Assembly: GCA_030490835.1 (NCBI GenBank)
Contig: CM059972.1
Span: 52,929,563-52,993,562, forward strand
Origin: Annona cherimola
Taxonomy: Eukaryota; Streptophyta; Magnoliopsida; Magnoliales; Annonaceae
Direction of reading: 5' to 3'
Length of the DNA stretch: 64,000 nucleotides
Shown: positions 23,467-34,279 of the stretch, one piece after another
Numbering within the stretch: the first letter of the stretch is position 1
How the letters are laid out: each line of letters starts with the position of its first letter
Program-made: the position numbers and the translations under genes
The notes under the pieces: generated by a model
Databases searched by the model: none
Seen by the model: the letters and a program-made list of their open reading frames with translations, nothing else
What the model was told of the DNA's origin: nothing

Positions 23467-24239
23467 AATGTTACCACCCTCATCATCATCATTTTCTTTC
23501 CATCCATGCTAACCCAACATGGTTTATTATATGTGTCTGCAATAATTTTGCAGAGACTTGTATCAACTGGTAGCTATGATTAGCTTTGGTCGAGCTAGCC
23601 TTTCTTACTCCTTTCTTTCCCTACACCAGGTTCCTTAATTCTAGGGTCAATTTGTCCTTGCCCTGATTATACATGTTCACTTTCAACATGTGTCATATCC
23701 TGGTGTCCTACTGGAAGATATTTCTTATTAAATTCTTCCATAAAAATTTGCTACGTTACCTTCCTTGGTTATGGCATAGTAGCCATTAGGGTTTCCTACC
23801 ATTCATAAGCATTCCCAAATCAACAATTGGGTAATACATAAAACTTCTTGATCATCAGTACATAGAAAAACTTTAAAGAACTTCTTAATTTCAGTCATCC
23901 ACTGCTTAGCCTGAATATAGTCTAATTCACTTAAGTACTCAGGTGGATGCTGAGTTAGAAAGGCATTGGTAACCTTCCCATTTGCTTCTATCATAATATC
24001 ATCAACCTTAAAGGTTCGGGTACTAGGGTAGGAGTTATTACCTATACAGCGATATTTTTAAATCTTAACTCAGGGTTTATACTTTCCCATCATTGACGAG
24101 TTCTTGGATTTACTTGTCCTCTCTGCCCTGGTCGCTTAGATCTGCTACCGACTTCTCCTATTCCCTGTTGACTCATAATTTCATCATTCATAATTGCCTT
24201 TCCCTTGATCACCTTAGCTCTTGCTCTGGTGATAGGCAT
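23467..24239 (-). pseudogene. I: gag N-terminus and capsid remnant
   Basis: The start codon at 24239-24237 gives MPITRARAKVIKGKAIM, the counterpart of A's gag N-terminus. Further in, the frame at 23803-23994 matches the capsid: VTNAFLTQHPPEYL and AKQWMTEIKKFFK. Frame breaks separate the two. The capsid region continues on the other side of S1 (below 17455). It is a degraded gypsy Gag, which would form the cytoplasmic particle. Confidence 0.75.
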
Positions 24240-24893
24240 GTTGTAGAAAACAGCACGCAAAATCATATCAATATCATTTCTTGTCATAAAACAATTCATA
24301 TCATACGTAATCAATTGTATAATCTCGAAAGGTCAATGACTTTTCATTTTTCATAAGTACTTAGCATCTGAATAAAATCAAATGCACTTCTACGTTCGTA
24401 ATATCATTATCAAACATCATACATTCATTTGTTATCTTAAGAAAGAGGATTTCCTTTTTCCTACGTTTCTCATTTTTATCTTCACTTTTGATGGTGTAAG
24501 GTTGTTTTTCCTTACATACAGATTATATTTACATAATCATAAACTCTAAACAATAATCATTAGAGAGTCAATACCTAGGTGCCGCCCATATGGCACCATA
24601 ACATTGTACCTTACACATAGATAAAATCTAACACAATTTTGTGCTATAATAAGTGAGGTGTGGTAAACCTCAAGTATGGGCAGTATAGATGTAGGGTGCC
24701 ATTATTTGACCTAATATCTATTCATATCTCTTTCTATACTTTGTCTATTCTCAGCTTCCCCTCACCACCTTTTTCATCTCATGTAATCCCTTTATCATTC
24801 TTCCTTCACACATCATCTACATTGCGAAACATAGCAAACCAGCTACATTTCCTTAAATAATCATATCATTACATCATAATTAGATACAATATG
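24240..24893 (-). other. I: leader region upstream of gag, possible degraded extra ORF
   Basis: No intact frame. In minus-strand reading it shows patchy resemblance to T's extra ORF: GGGAAGCTGAGAATAGA near 24760 against GAAAAGCTGGAATAGGA in T, and a frame with YGAIWA near 24590 against YGTPWA in T. CAATA at 24889-24893 is the left target duplication of G. Confidence 0.35.
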
Positions 24894-25195
24894 TGAAACC
24901 CCACCTATTTTAAAACCTAGCGAATGTAGTTTAAAGCTATATCATGATGGAATTAGGGAAATTAATTCAAACAAGGTGATTAAGTTAATCTCCCATGATT
25001 ATTATGATAATTATGCACACTAAAGGATAAAAAAAATGCTTATGTGGAAATTGAAATTAATGCTATTTATCATTTTATTTATTGATTTAATACTTGATAT
25101 ATTTATATCTTAAGATTTACAAGGTAGAATGACTTGAAAATTTAAGAGATAGCCTAAGATGGCTTGAAGACCAACACCATCTCTGATACCACAAC

Positions 25196-25884
25196 TGTTA
25201 CAAGCCTGAACGTGGACTATGAACAACTTGTAACCGGCCTAAGGTTTGCCAAGCCTTAGCAGCCTTACCACTTAAGAAAGAGGTTAGAGTGACAGGAAAA
25301 CCGAAATCTCAAGAGAGGGAGAGGAGAATTACAGGAACACTTCCAAACCTTTCATTAAAAAGGAATAGCCCGGCTGTACAAGCTCTCACCCAAGATCCCC
25401 ACAGCGCCACAGTAATAGCTAGCTTGCCTACGAATGAGGAGGGGATTCAAGGGTTTAAATATACATAGGAGCACTTCTCCCACTATCCCCATGGATAGCT
25501 CCCAAGGTGACACATGTCCCACTACTTGGGGAGAGGTTCCCCACTACCCATGGTGAGGTGTCCCACCACTTCCCCTTCTCAAGGAGAGTGGTCCACATCA
25601 GCTAAGACTCGGTCCAAGCCTGCCTAGTCAGATGTGACCGTGCGCCACATGTGCAACAAGCGTCCCGTCAGTGTGCATTGCGTCCAATGCTAGTCCAGAC
25701 TCGCCATGCTGTGTCGCCCCGTGCAGCATGATGCCCCGCATCAGTGATCCGTCCCGAATCACGTCCAAGACGTGCCACGCTCACGTCAAGGACTTGGCGT
25801 CTCGCCCGCGTCTGCCCGAGCGATCGTTCGCCCATCCATCGTGCAATCCGTCCGCCCGCCTATCCAGCGTGCAAGGGGGTTACA
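25196..25884 (-). repeat. LTR of C (689 bp)
   Basis: In minus reading it starts TGTAACCCCC and ends GGCTTGTAACA; GC-rich compared with its surroundings. Beyond its end (25195 downward) is GTTGTGGTATCAGAGATGG, a PBS-like sequence, so this LTR has a PPT on one side and a PBS on the other. Confidence 0.8.
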
Positions 25885-25898
25885 GGCCTCCCCCACCC
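25885..25898 (-). other. Polypurine tract of C
   Basis: Minus-strand GGGTGGGGGAGGCC directly before the LTR start TGTAAC. Confidence 0.85.
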
Positions 25899-27389
25899 GA
25901 ACTCGTCGATGCCCTCATCGACTCAAAGTTTTGAACAAGCTGTTCAAACTGCCATAAGGTTGCATCCTTATGCCATGTTGCCTGTTCGATAGCCTCGCCT
26001 TTCCATTTTACCAAGTATTCGATCCTCCAGTTCTTCTTGCTTTGGCCTTTGATTCTTTTGTCAAGAATAGCCTCCGCTTCCTTGTTGAACTGTGTTCGGA
26101 CTGTCGATGGTGCTCTCCTCGAGACACTCCTTTCTGGGTCCTGAGGATCTTCATAAAATGGCTTTAGAAAAGAGACATGAAAAATAGGATGAAGTTGGTA
26201 CCTTTCTGGTAGATCCAACCAATAAGCCAACTTCCCAATCCGCTTCAAAATGATGAAGGGATCGTCATATTTCTGCACCAATCCTTTGTGTGCTAGCTTC
26301 TTGCTGATTTTCTTCCAAACTTGGGGAGTAAGTTTGAGCATCACTTTATCCCCAACTTGGAACTCCAGAAACCTCCTTTCCTAATTAGCATACTTTTTCA
26401 TACGATCCACTACTTTGTTTAAGCAGTCCTTAGCTTCACCCATGAGTTCCTCTCGTTCACGAACAACCCGATACGCCTCTTCACAACGTCCTCCGCCTCA
26501 CTGTCGTGCTATCTCACTGGGCGTTATCGGCTTTTGCCCCATGACAAGCTCAAAGGGACTCTTGCCTGTGGAGCTGGATTCATGAAGATTATAGCTGAAT
26601 TGAGCCACATCTAGGAGGTCGACCCAATCATGTTGATTGGCTGCAACATAGTGCCGAAGATACTCCTCTAATATCTGATTCACCCGCTCAGTCTGACCAT
26701 CTGTCTGAGGGTGATAGCTTGTAGAGAAGTTGAGTTGGGTACCCAGCAACTCCCATAGAGTCGTCCAAAATCGACTAGTGAAACGGGGATCCCTATCGCT
26801 GACCACGTCCAATGGCATCCCCCAAAGTTTAACCACATGTTTGAAGAATAATTTGGCAGCTTTGGTAACTTTACAGCCATGCGGGGTAGGAATGAAGGTT
26901 CCGTACTTCGAGAATCGATCCACCACTACTAAGATGGAACGCATACCTTTTGATTCAGGCAGCCCCGTGATGAAGTCCATTGACAGGCACGTCCATGGCT
27001 TCTCCGGAATAGGTAGAGGCTCCAACAGCCCACCCGGTCGCCGCCGCTCTGGCTTGTCTCGCTGGCACACAAGACAAGTCTTGACGTATGATTCTGCATC
27101 CTCCCGCATCTTTGGCCAAAAGAAGCTTTCAGCAAGGAGTTTATAAGTTCGTTCCTAACCTGGGTGACCAGCCCATGGGGAATCATGACTTTCCTTCAGA
27201 TGCTTTTTCTTGAGCCCACCAGCGCTTGGTATGTAGGGACGCCCACCACGAGCATAGAGGATTCCATCCTCTTCCCAAAACCGTCGCGTAGTGTCATCCT
27301 TTACTTGAGTAAGCAACTTACGAGTGACCAGGTCATTCTGAGATTCAGCCCTGATCAGTTCCAGCAAGTCACTCCCGACCGTCACAATT
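25899..27389 (-). pseudogene. C: integrase and chromodomain
   Basis: Frames 27155-27385, 26498-27109 and 25880-26344 are one former polyprotein. Visible: zinc-binding C-x2-C (CLVCQRDK), integrase core with SMDFITGLP, VSDRDPRFTSRFW and the catalytic Glu in TDGQTERVNQ (DDE triad intact), then HPIFHVSFLKPF and the chromodomain YLVKWKGEAIEQATW. Stop codons interrupt at 27152-27154 (TAG where relatives have Trp), about 26495 (TGA) and about 26380 (TAG). The N-terminal end is cut by K at 27394; the target GCCGA lies within coding sequence. Confidence 0.88.
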
Positions 27390-27394
27390 GCCGA

Positions 27395-29027
27395 TGTTGG
27401 TCTTGAGTTAATGGCAATTACCCAAGAGGGGAGGGGTGAATTGGGTATTTAAAAATTTATAACTTAAACAGAAACTTTACCCCGGATTAATCTATTCCCC
27501 TTTATGAAGAAACAAAATGGAAAGCAATATAATGTAAAGAGCAGAAATATAAATCAAGCACATAAGATTTTTATAGTGGTTCGGGCAACCTCCCTACTCC
27601 ACTCTTCCAAGCTCACACTCCTTGTGACTTGGGTTCCACTATTGTATTCCTCAAATACAATTAGAGCCACTGCTCTCTTCTAGATTCCAGCTCTAGGGGG
27701 CTTCAACAAATCTCAGCACAAGTAGGTGATGAGTTCCACTCCAATCACACACTACTTTGCCTTTACTTGATCTTAGTTCCTCAAACTAAATCAAGTTCAA
27801 TACAAACAAATGAAATAACAAAAGAATCTACACTTTACAGATGTGTAGTAGCAATTTGGCGCAGAGAAGAACTCGTAGTATTGGCCTTGAAGATTCAGAA
27901 GTTGGGCTCTAGCAGTTTGAAGCAAAGTTCTTCTTCTTTGAATTGGCTTGATCTCTTTAATGCTCTTGAAGATGGGAGTTATGCACACTTAATGATTCTC
28001 AGCTACTTCCCTCTTCCACAATGAATGCCTTTTATAATTGTGGAGGTAATCTGAACGTTTGAAAGTATGTGGCGCGCATTTAATGCGCCAATGTTCGAAT
28101 ATTTTCCGATCGTTGCGACCCAAGTCGCAGGTGGAGTCGACTTCGGATGCGACTTCGCCCAAGTCGCAGATGGAGTCGACTTCGGGTGCAACTTCGCCTC
28201 TCCGTCGCAACTTCAAGTTCTAGATCGGGTCGACTTGGGCATCGACTTGACCCAAGTTGCAGGTGGAGTCGACTTCGGTGTGCGACTTCACCTCGGCAGG
28301 AAGCTCGATGAACTTGAAAAACTCCGGGATGCTTTGCTTCTCCATTCCTTTAGTTCTTTTGTATTTTTCTTATCTCCTTGAATCTTGAACACTTGGATCT
28401 AAGGGTGTCTAATGATTATTAAACATTTGTTCTTAATCCCACATGATGGATTCATGCAACCCTTCTTTCTTTGATCTTCATACATTCCAAGTTTGAGCAT
28501 CTAAGTTGCCTTGATCCTCATCTTCATACAGGTTTGTCCAGCTTGTCTTCTGAAAATCCCCTCTGCCCGATCGAAGTCGATGTCGGAGTCGACTTCGTCT
28601 GCGACTTCACCTCAAGTCGTAAGTGGAGTCGACTTGGGGTGCGACTTCGGCACTTCGGGGTCTTGATTTCAACTCTGGAAGGTTTCATCGTTTTGAAGTC
28701 GATGCTGGAGTCAACTTGGTCTGCGACTTCGCCCCAAGTCGCATGCGAAGCCGACTTCGTTTGCGACTTCGACAGCTCTGCTCCCATTTTCAGCTCTGGA
28801 AGGAATTGACCCCTCGAAGTCGATGTTGGAGTCGACTTGGGGATCGACTTGGCCTTAAGTCGATGCCTGAGTCGACTTGGAAATCGACTTATCCTTCCTT
28901 GCTTCATTTTCTTCAAATGTATATTCCTTAAACACTTCCACAAATATGTTAGTAGCCAAGACTTACTCAAATTGATTTGTTAATCATCAAAACATAGATT
29001 TTGCTTATTTTCCACATATTTCCAACA
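27395..29027 (-). repeat. 3' LTR of K
   Basis: TGTTGG..CCAACA ends. Contains two clusters of GTCGAC-centred repeats at 28117-28310 and 28565-28890. Open frames reading through these clusters on both strands are repeat artefacts. Confidence 0.93.
28117..28890. repeat. GAGTCGACTT / AAGTCGCA repeat clusters in K LTR
   Basis: GAGTCGACTTCGG-type units recur about ten times in two clusters, alternating with GCGACTT and AAGTCGCA half-motifs. The core GTCGAC is palindromic and each unit has one or more CpG. The same clusters are at 35002-35185 and 35450-35770 in the 5' LTR. Confidence 0.85.
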
Positions 29028-29270
29028 ATCTCCCCCTTTTTGATGATTGACAAAACCGATTTGAGTGTATACCTTTCAATTGCTTAAAAAATAACATGCT
29101 CATTTTGTAATTTGAAATTGTATCATACTTATGCTCATGCAAACTTCCAAGTTGAAAACATTCAACAAACATATCCTACTCTTCTCCCCCTTTTTGTCAA
29201 TATATCAAAAAATTAGAGGGTAAAGAAAGAGACAGGTGGGTGTGCTCCCCCTAAACAGGTGCTCCCCCTC
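29028..29270 (-). other. Multiple polypurine tracts of K
   Basis: AAAAAGGGGGAGAT abuts the 3' LTR at 29028-29041. Further GGGGGAG copies lie at 29183-29196, 29244-29252 and 29261-29270. Repeated PPT-like tracts upstream of the 3' LTR are a known feature of some copia lineages. Confidence 0.8.
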
Positions 29271-29278
29271 AGTTTGTG

Positions 29279-30268
29279 CTAGGTTAAATTAATCATTCCC
29301 ATATCATTTCTAATCTTGTAAAATGCTTCTTTTGCTAGAGGCTTTGTGAATATACCTGCAATTTGATCTTCAGTTCTTACATATTCCAAACATATGTCAT
29401 GATTTTCTACATGTTCTCTAATAAAATGATGTCTAAGGTCTATATGTTTGGTCCTAGAATGCAATACTGGATTTTTAGTTAAACATATGGCACTAGTATT
29501 ATCACATTTAATGGGTATATCTTTAAAATCCATGCCATAGTCCCTAAGTTGTTGTTTCATCCAAAGTAATTGGGCACAACAGCTCCCGACGGCAATGTAT
29601 TCGGCTTCCGCCGTAGATAGAGCAACACTAGTTTGTTTTCTTGAAAACCATGAAACCAACATGTTCCCAAGAAATTGACATGTTCCACTAGTGCTTTTTC
29701 TATCTACTTTGTAACCGGCAAAATCCGCATTCGAGTAGCCGATTAGATCAAAATTAGAGCCCTTTGGATACCAAAGTCCTATATTGGTAGTGTCTACTAA
29801 GTACCTAAAAATTCTTTTCACAGCTACCAAGTGTGATTCTTTTGGACATGATTGGAATCTAGAGCACATACACACACTAAACAATATATCAGGCCTAGAA
29901 GCAGTTAAATATAATAAAGAACCTATCATGCTTCTATACAATTTTAAATCAATTATTTTTCCTTTCTCATCTTTGTCAATTTTAATTGTTGAGCTCATAG
30001 GGGTGTTTGCTCCTTTGCTATTCTCCATGCAAAACTTCTTCAACATTTCTTTGATATACTTGGACTGGTTGATGAAAATGCCTTCATTTAGTTGCTTGAT
30101 TTGCAGTCCAAGAAAGAAATTCAGCTCCCCCATCATACTCATCTCAAATTCTTTCTGCATAAGCTCAGAAAATTCTTGACAAAGAGTCTCATTAGTAGCA
30201 CCGAAAATGATATCATCAACATAAATTTGAATGATCAAAATATCTTTTTCTTTATACTTGATAAACAA
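29279..30268 (-). pseudogene. K: RT C-terminal part and RNase H
   Basis: A 329-residue open frame: catalytic YVDDIIFG near residue 17, then EFEMSMMGELNFFLGLQ, the YRSMIGSLLYLTASRPDI connection, and Ty1/copia RNase H with ADFAGYKVDRKSTSG, LSTAEAEYIA and TKHIDLRHHFIRE. It ends naturally at 29279. The frame is separated from the upstream RT by a TAA near 30289 (minus-strand TTT TAA AAA GGA). This stretch is well preserved. Confidence 0.9.
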
Positions 30269-30289
30269 AGTGGTGTCTACCTTTCCTTT

Positions 30290-31060
30290 TTAAAAATCAT
30301 GATCAATCAGAAATTTGCTTAGTCTATCATACCAAGCCCTTGGAGCTTGTTTTAATCCATATAATGCTTTGGTTAACTTGTACACAAATTTAGATTGATC
30401 TTTTTCTTCAAATCCAGGTGGTTGTTCTACATACACCTCTTCATTTATATAACCATTCAGAAATGTACTTTTAACATCCATTTGAAACAATTTAAAGTTC
30501 ATGTGAGATGCAAAAGCTAGTAAGATGCGAATTGCCTCTAATCTAGCAACCGGGGCATAGGATTCCTCAAAATCTATTCCTTCTTCTTGTGAGTATCATT
30601 TTGCCACAAGTCTAGCTTTGTTTCTCACTACAAGTCCACTTTCATCTAATTTGTTCCTAAATACCCATTTTGTGCCAATAACAGTACAATCTTTTGGTCT
30701 AGGAACAAGATGCCAAACTTGGTTTCTTTCAAATTGATTTAGCTCTTCTTGCATTGCTGTAATCCAGTTTTCATCATCAAGATCTTGATCAATATTGGAT
30801 GGTTCAATTTTAGATACAAAAGCGTATTGTCCACAAACATTTTGTTTTGACCTTCTAGTTTTTACACCTTCATACACATTCCCTATAACTTGTTCAATTG
30901 GATGGGCATGTTTGAATTTTAAATCAGTTGGAGATTTGTAAGAATTATTACCTTCACTTACCCTTTCCTCCAAAGAATCTTCTTGCTTTTCCACATGTAG
31001 TTTTTCAAAACTACTTGCTACATCATCTGCATCACTTAAGTGATCTTTTCTTTGAAGCAA
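30290..31060 (-). pseudogene. K: RT N-terminal part (two frames split by a stop)
   Basis: 30596-31060 includes WITAMQEELNQFERNQVW, GTKWVFRNKLDESG and RLVAK, then a TGA where relatives usually have Gly (VAK-stop-YSQ). 30290-30502 continues with [27 protein letters not shown] and [16 protein letters not shown]. The start of 30596-31060 overlaps the end of the upstream pol frame by about 25 nt in another phase, so an indel occurred near 31045. Confidence 0.85.
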
Positions 31061-32352
31061 GGGTTAGTTTCATCAAAAACAACATGTATGGACTCTTCTA
31101 CAACTTGGTTTCGTTTATTGAATACTCTATATGCTTTGCTATTTGATGAGTAACCAAGAAATATTGCCTCATCACTTTTGGCATCTAGTTTTTCCAAATT
31201 GGTTTTTTCATTGTTCAAAACATAGCATGTGCATCCAAAAGCATGAAAATAAGAGATATTTGGTTTTCTTCCTTTCCATAGCTCATATGGGGTCTTTTTC
31301 AAGATTGCTCTAATGGTAACTCGATTCAAAACATGACAAGCTGTACTTACAGCTTCACCCCAAAATTTCTTGGATAATTTGCTCTCATTTAGCATTGTTC
31401 TAGCCATCTCTTCTATAGTTCTGTTTTTCGTTTCAACTACTCCATTTTGTTGTGGAGTTCTTGGTGCAGAAAATGTGTGATGAATTCCTTTTTCATTACA
31501 AAATTCTATGAATCGTTTGTTTTCAAATTCACCACCATGATTACTTCTTATAGTCACAATAGTACTTTGTTTTTCATTTTGCACCAAATTTACAAAAGTT
31601 GCAAACATAGAGAAGGCTTCATCTTTGCTAGCTAAGGGAATTATCCATGTGAATCTTGAAAAATCATCAACAATTACAAACACATATTTCTTTCCACCAA
31701 TGATTAAAATGTCGGATGACCCATATAGATCCATGTGTAGCAATTCAAGTGGCCTAGTGGTGGAAATTTCCTTTTTGGTAGAGAAAGGCATTTTAGGTTG
31801 TTTAGATAATTGACATGCCTTAAAATTTTTGTCTTTGTCATATTTCAACTTTGGCAAGCCTTCTACCAAACTTTTCTTCCATAGGGTCTTTATATTTCTC
31901 ATGTTTATATGCCCAAGCCTTTTATGCCAAACCCATGGATCATTATCAATGGCCATTAGACATTGACCATGTAGTTCATCAAATGAAACCAAATATACAT
32001 TTCCATGTCTTTTTCCACTAAACATGATATGTTCCCCATCAAATACATTACATATAGATGATTCAAACACAACCTTGTATCCTTTATCACATAATTGACT
32101 AATGCTCATTAGATTGTGCTTGAGTCCTTCAACAAACAAAACATCTTCCATGCATGCATTAGAAATACTATAAATGTTTCTTTTACCTTTAATTTTACCT
32201 TTCTCATTATTACCAAAGGCAACCGTTCCATCGTTGCAAGGCTTAAGTTTGTGAAATAGACTTCTTTCTCCGGTCATATGCCTTGAACAACCGCTGTCCA
32301 TGAACCATACATTGTTTGCCTTTGCCTTGAAACAAATCTGAAAAATAAACAA
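31036..32352 (-). pseudogene. K: protease and integrase of pol
   Basis: A 438-residue frame: protease WFMDSGCSRHMTG at its N-terminus; GAG_pre-integrase region with WHKRLGHINMRN, where one zinc-binding Cys appears to be Phe (NFKACQ); integrase core with LLHMDLYG, then IRSNHGGEF, where the second catalytic Asp is Asn (codon 31540-31542), and NGVVETKNRT with the Glu. The frame begins in +1 phase just after gag's TAA (32360-32362) with no ATG, so expression would need frameshifting, or gag and pol were separated by an indel. Confidence 0.88.
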
Positions 32353-32359
32353 GTAAATC

Positions 32360-34231
32360 TTATCTCTTTGGTACCCATTTTATGGGTCCATTTGGGTTAG
32401 TAATATAATTCAATCTTTGTTGCTCCAACTTAGAAAGCCCAAATCTTGTGTTTCTTGGAACCCAAACTAATTTTGCACCATGGTCATATAATTTCTTAAA
32501 GTTACACTTATAGGCTTTATGACCCGTTTTATTGCAGAAATTGCAAGCCGTAGGTAATCTTGGAGTAGACCTCCAAATATGCAATGGTTCAAACGTTGGC
32601 CTTCTAGTCCACACAAAATTTTTCCTTTGTGGTTTGTATATAGGTGCAGTTTTGGTTTGATATTTCCCAAGTATTGGTACATTCGATTTTTCACTTTCTT
32701 TTTGCTCAAATGTATAATATCCAAGACCTCTTTTATTTGTTTGAGCAGTCATATTCAAAAACATCTTTACATTTTCTCCAGGATTAGAGAACTTTGCGAA
32801 TGATTCATTTAATGATTCGTTCTCCTTTTTCAATTTTTCTATCTCATTTATCAATGATTCATTTTCTTCTTTCAGTTTTGTTGTTTTTTCAGCTAGTTTT
32901 CCATTTTCAATAATAACGAAGTTACATTGTTGTCTCTTCAATGACAACTTGTTTCCTAGCTTTTTGATTTCCTCATATAATGAATCATAAGAAATTTGTA
33001 GTTCTTCTAATTCAGCACATTTGAGGCATTCATGAAAAGAAGAATAATTTGATTGAGAATAGCAAGGTTTGGAAGTTACCTCTTCATTGCTCGTGCATTT
33101 TGTTGAGATGGTTTGTTCTTCCAAAACTTCCGTTGTGTTCAAACATAACAAGTTTTCTTCTTGTTCGATCTGTGCCATGCAGCAAATTCTAGCACAATTT
33201 GCCGCCTCAAATTCGTCGGTTGAGGAGCTGCTTGTTGATGAAGTCTCTTCATTGACGTACATGCCTCTTCCCTTTGGCCTTTGGTATTTTCTGCCTTCAT
33301 GTCCTTCCTTCCTTTCTTGATACTCTTTTGATTTCTCTTCCGGCGTAGGACATTGAGCTTGTATGTGTCCTATCCCGCTGCATTTGTAGCACTTCGTTGG
33401 CTCCTTCTTCTTCTCTCTTCTTGTTCTTTCTTTGAAGTCCTTGAAGTTCCTTTCTTTTCTCACAAATTTTCGGAATTTGCGAGTGAGAAGTGCAATGTCT
33501 TCATTATCATTATACGAAGAGGAGGTAGACTCTTCTGAGTTGTGTGCCGCTTTTAACGCAATAGCTTTCTTTCCTTTGTGATTGTCTTCGTTTCTTCTCT
33601 TAATTAGCTCATGTGACATTAATGAGCTAATTAGATCTTCTAGCTTTAGTGTATTTAGGTCTTTGGCTTCTTCAATCGCCGTAATCTTTGGAGTCCAAGA
33701 TTCCGGTAGAGCTCTTAGTATCTTCATGACCTGTTCGGATTCAGAGATAGCCTTTCCAAGACCTTTCAAAGCGTTAGTAATTTTAGAAAATTTAGCAAAC
33801 ATTTCAGAAATATTTTTTGTTTCTAGCATTCTAAAGCTTTCCAACTCTCCTATCAGAATATTTCTCCTAGTCCCTTGGACTTGAGAAGTTCCTTCATAAA
33901 TAGATGTTAAAGTATCCCATATTTCTTTAGCGGTTAGGCAAGAGGATACTCTATCATATTCAGAAGCCGTAAGAGCACAAAATAAAGAGTTCATAGCCTT
34001 AGCGTTGCTCTTGACGGTTCTTACTTCCTCTTCGGTCCACTTGGAAGCTCTTTCATTTATAGGCAATGTTACACCATCTTGGATTGCAATCCAAGAATCC
34101 ATGTCGGTAGCCATGATGAGTTGTTTCATTCGAAGCTTCCAATAGCCGAAATTGTTCCCATCAAACAATGGTGGCCTAGTAAATGATTGGCATTCGGCAA
34201 ATGCGGGAACGGGAATCGATTGGGATGCCAT
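32360..34231 (-). CDS. K: Gag (Ty1/copia, Sire-like)
   Basis: An intact 623-residue frame from ATG at 34231, about 35 nt after the PBS. It has an N-terminal DUF4219/UBN2-type Gag region (DGNNFGYWKLRMKQLI near residues 24-39, LPESWTPKITAIEEAK near 175-190). A CCHC knuckle CYKCSGIGHIQAQC is at 281-294 and a Glu/Lys-rich coiled coil at about 405-480. A second knuckle CNFCNKTGHKAYKC is at 563-576. It would assemble the cytoplasmic particle and bind element RNA. It is the only element protein in the window that is intact over its whole length. It could supply, or be supplied to, related elements in trans. Confidence 0.88.
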   Translation of the reverse strand: MASQSIPVPAFAECQSFTRPPLFDGNNFGYWKLRMKQLIMATDMDSWIAIQDGVTLPINERASKWTEEEVRTVKSNAKAMNSLFCALTASEYDRVSSCLTAKEIWDTLTSIYEGTSQVQGTRRNILIGELESFRMLETKNISEMFAKFSKITNALKGLGKAISESEQVMKILRALPESWTPKITAIEEAKDLNTLKLEDLISSLMSHELIKRRNEDNHKGKKAIALKAAHNSEESTSSSYNDNEDIALLTRKFRKFVRKERNFKDFKERTRREKKKEPTKCYKCSGIGHIQAQCPTPEEKSKEYQERKEGHEGRKYQRPKGRGMYVNEETSSTSSSSTDEFEAANCARICCMAQIEQEENLLCLNTTEVLEEQTISTKCTSNEEVTSKPCYSQSNYSSFHECLKCAELEELQISYDSLYEEIKKLGNKLSLKRQQCNFVIIENGKLAEKTTKLKEENESLINEIEKLKKENESLNESFAKFSNPGENVKMFLNMTAQTNKRGLGYYTFEQKESEKSNVPILGKYQTKTAPIYKPQRKNFVWTRRPTFEPLHIWRSTPRLPTACNFCNKTGHKAYKCNFKKLYDHGAKLVWVPRNTRFGLSKLEQQRLNYITNPNGPIKWVPKR

Positions 34232-34265
34232 ATCAATAGATCTCTTTGGTTTAACTCAAAGACCT

Positions 34266-34277
34266 GCTCTGATACCA
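34266..34277 (-). other. Primer binding site of K (tRNA-iMet)
   Basis: Minus-strand TGGTATCAGAGC two bases inside the 5' LTR end (34280). Confidence 0.93.
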
Positions 34278-34279
34278 CT

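Noticed and set aside
25671..25992. GC-rich overlapping frames with a Pro/Arg bias
   Set aside because: They are shadows of C's LTR and chromodomain tail on the opposite strand.
28003..28970. Open frames on both strands rich in Ser/Pro/Thr (and repeats of them at 34889-35856)
   Set aside because: They read through the GTCGAC repeat clusters of K's two LTRs; palindromic repeats keep several frames open. No start context or homology.
29028..29278. Search for an envelope-like ORF after K's RNase H, as in some Sire elements
   Set aside because: Only about 250 bp separate the RNase H stop from the LTR, filled with polypurine tracts.
32340..32365. TTTATTTTTCAG at K's gag-pol border as a splice acceptor for pol
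   Set aside because: A matching donor could not be singled out, and a +1 phase change or indel explains the border as well. Left open, not annotated.
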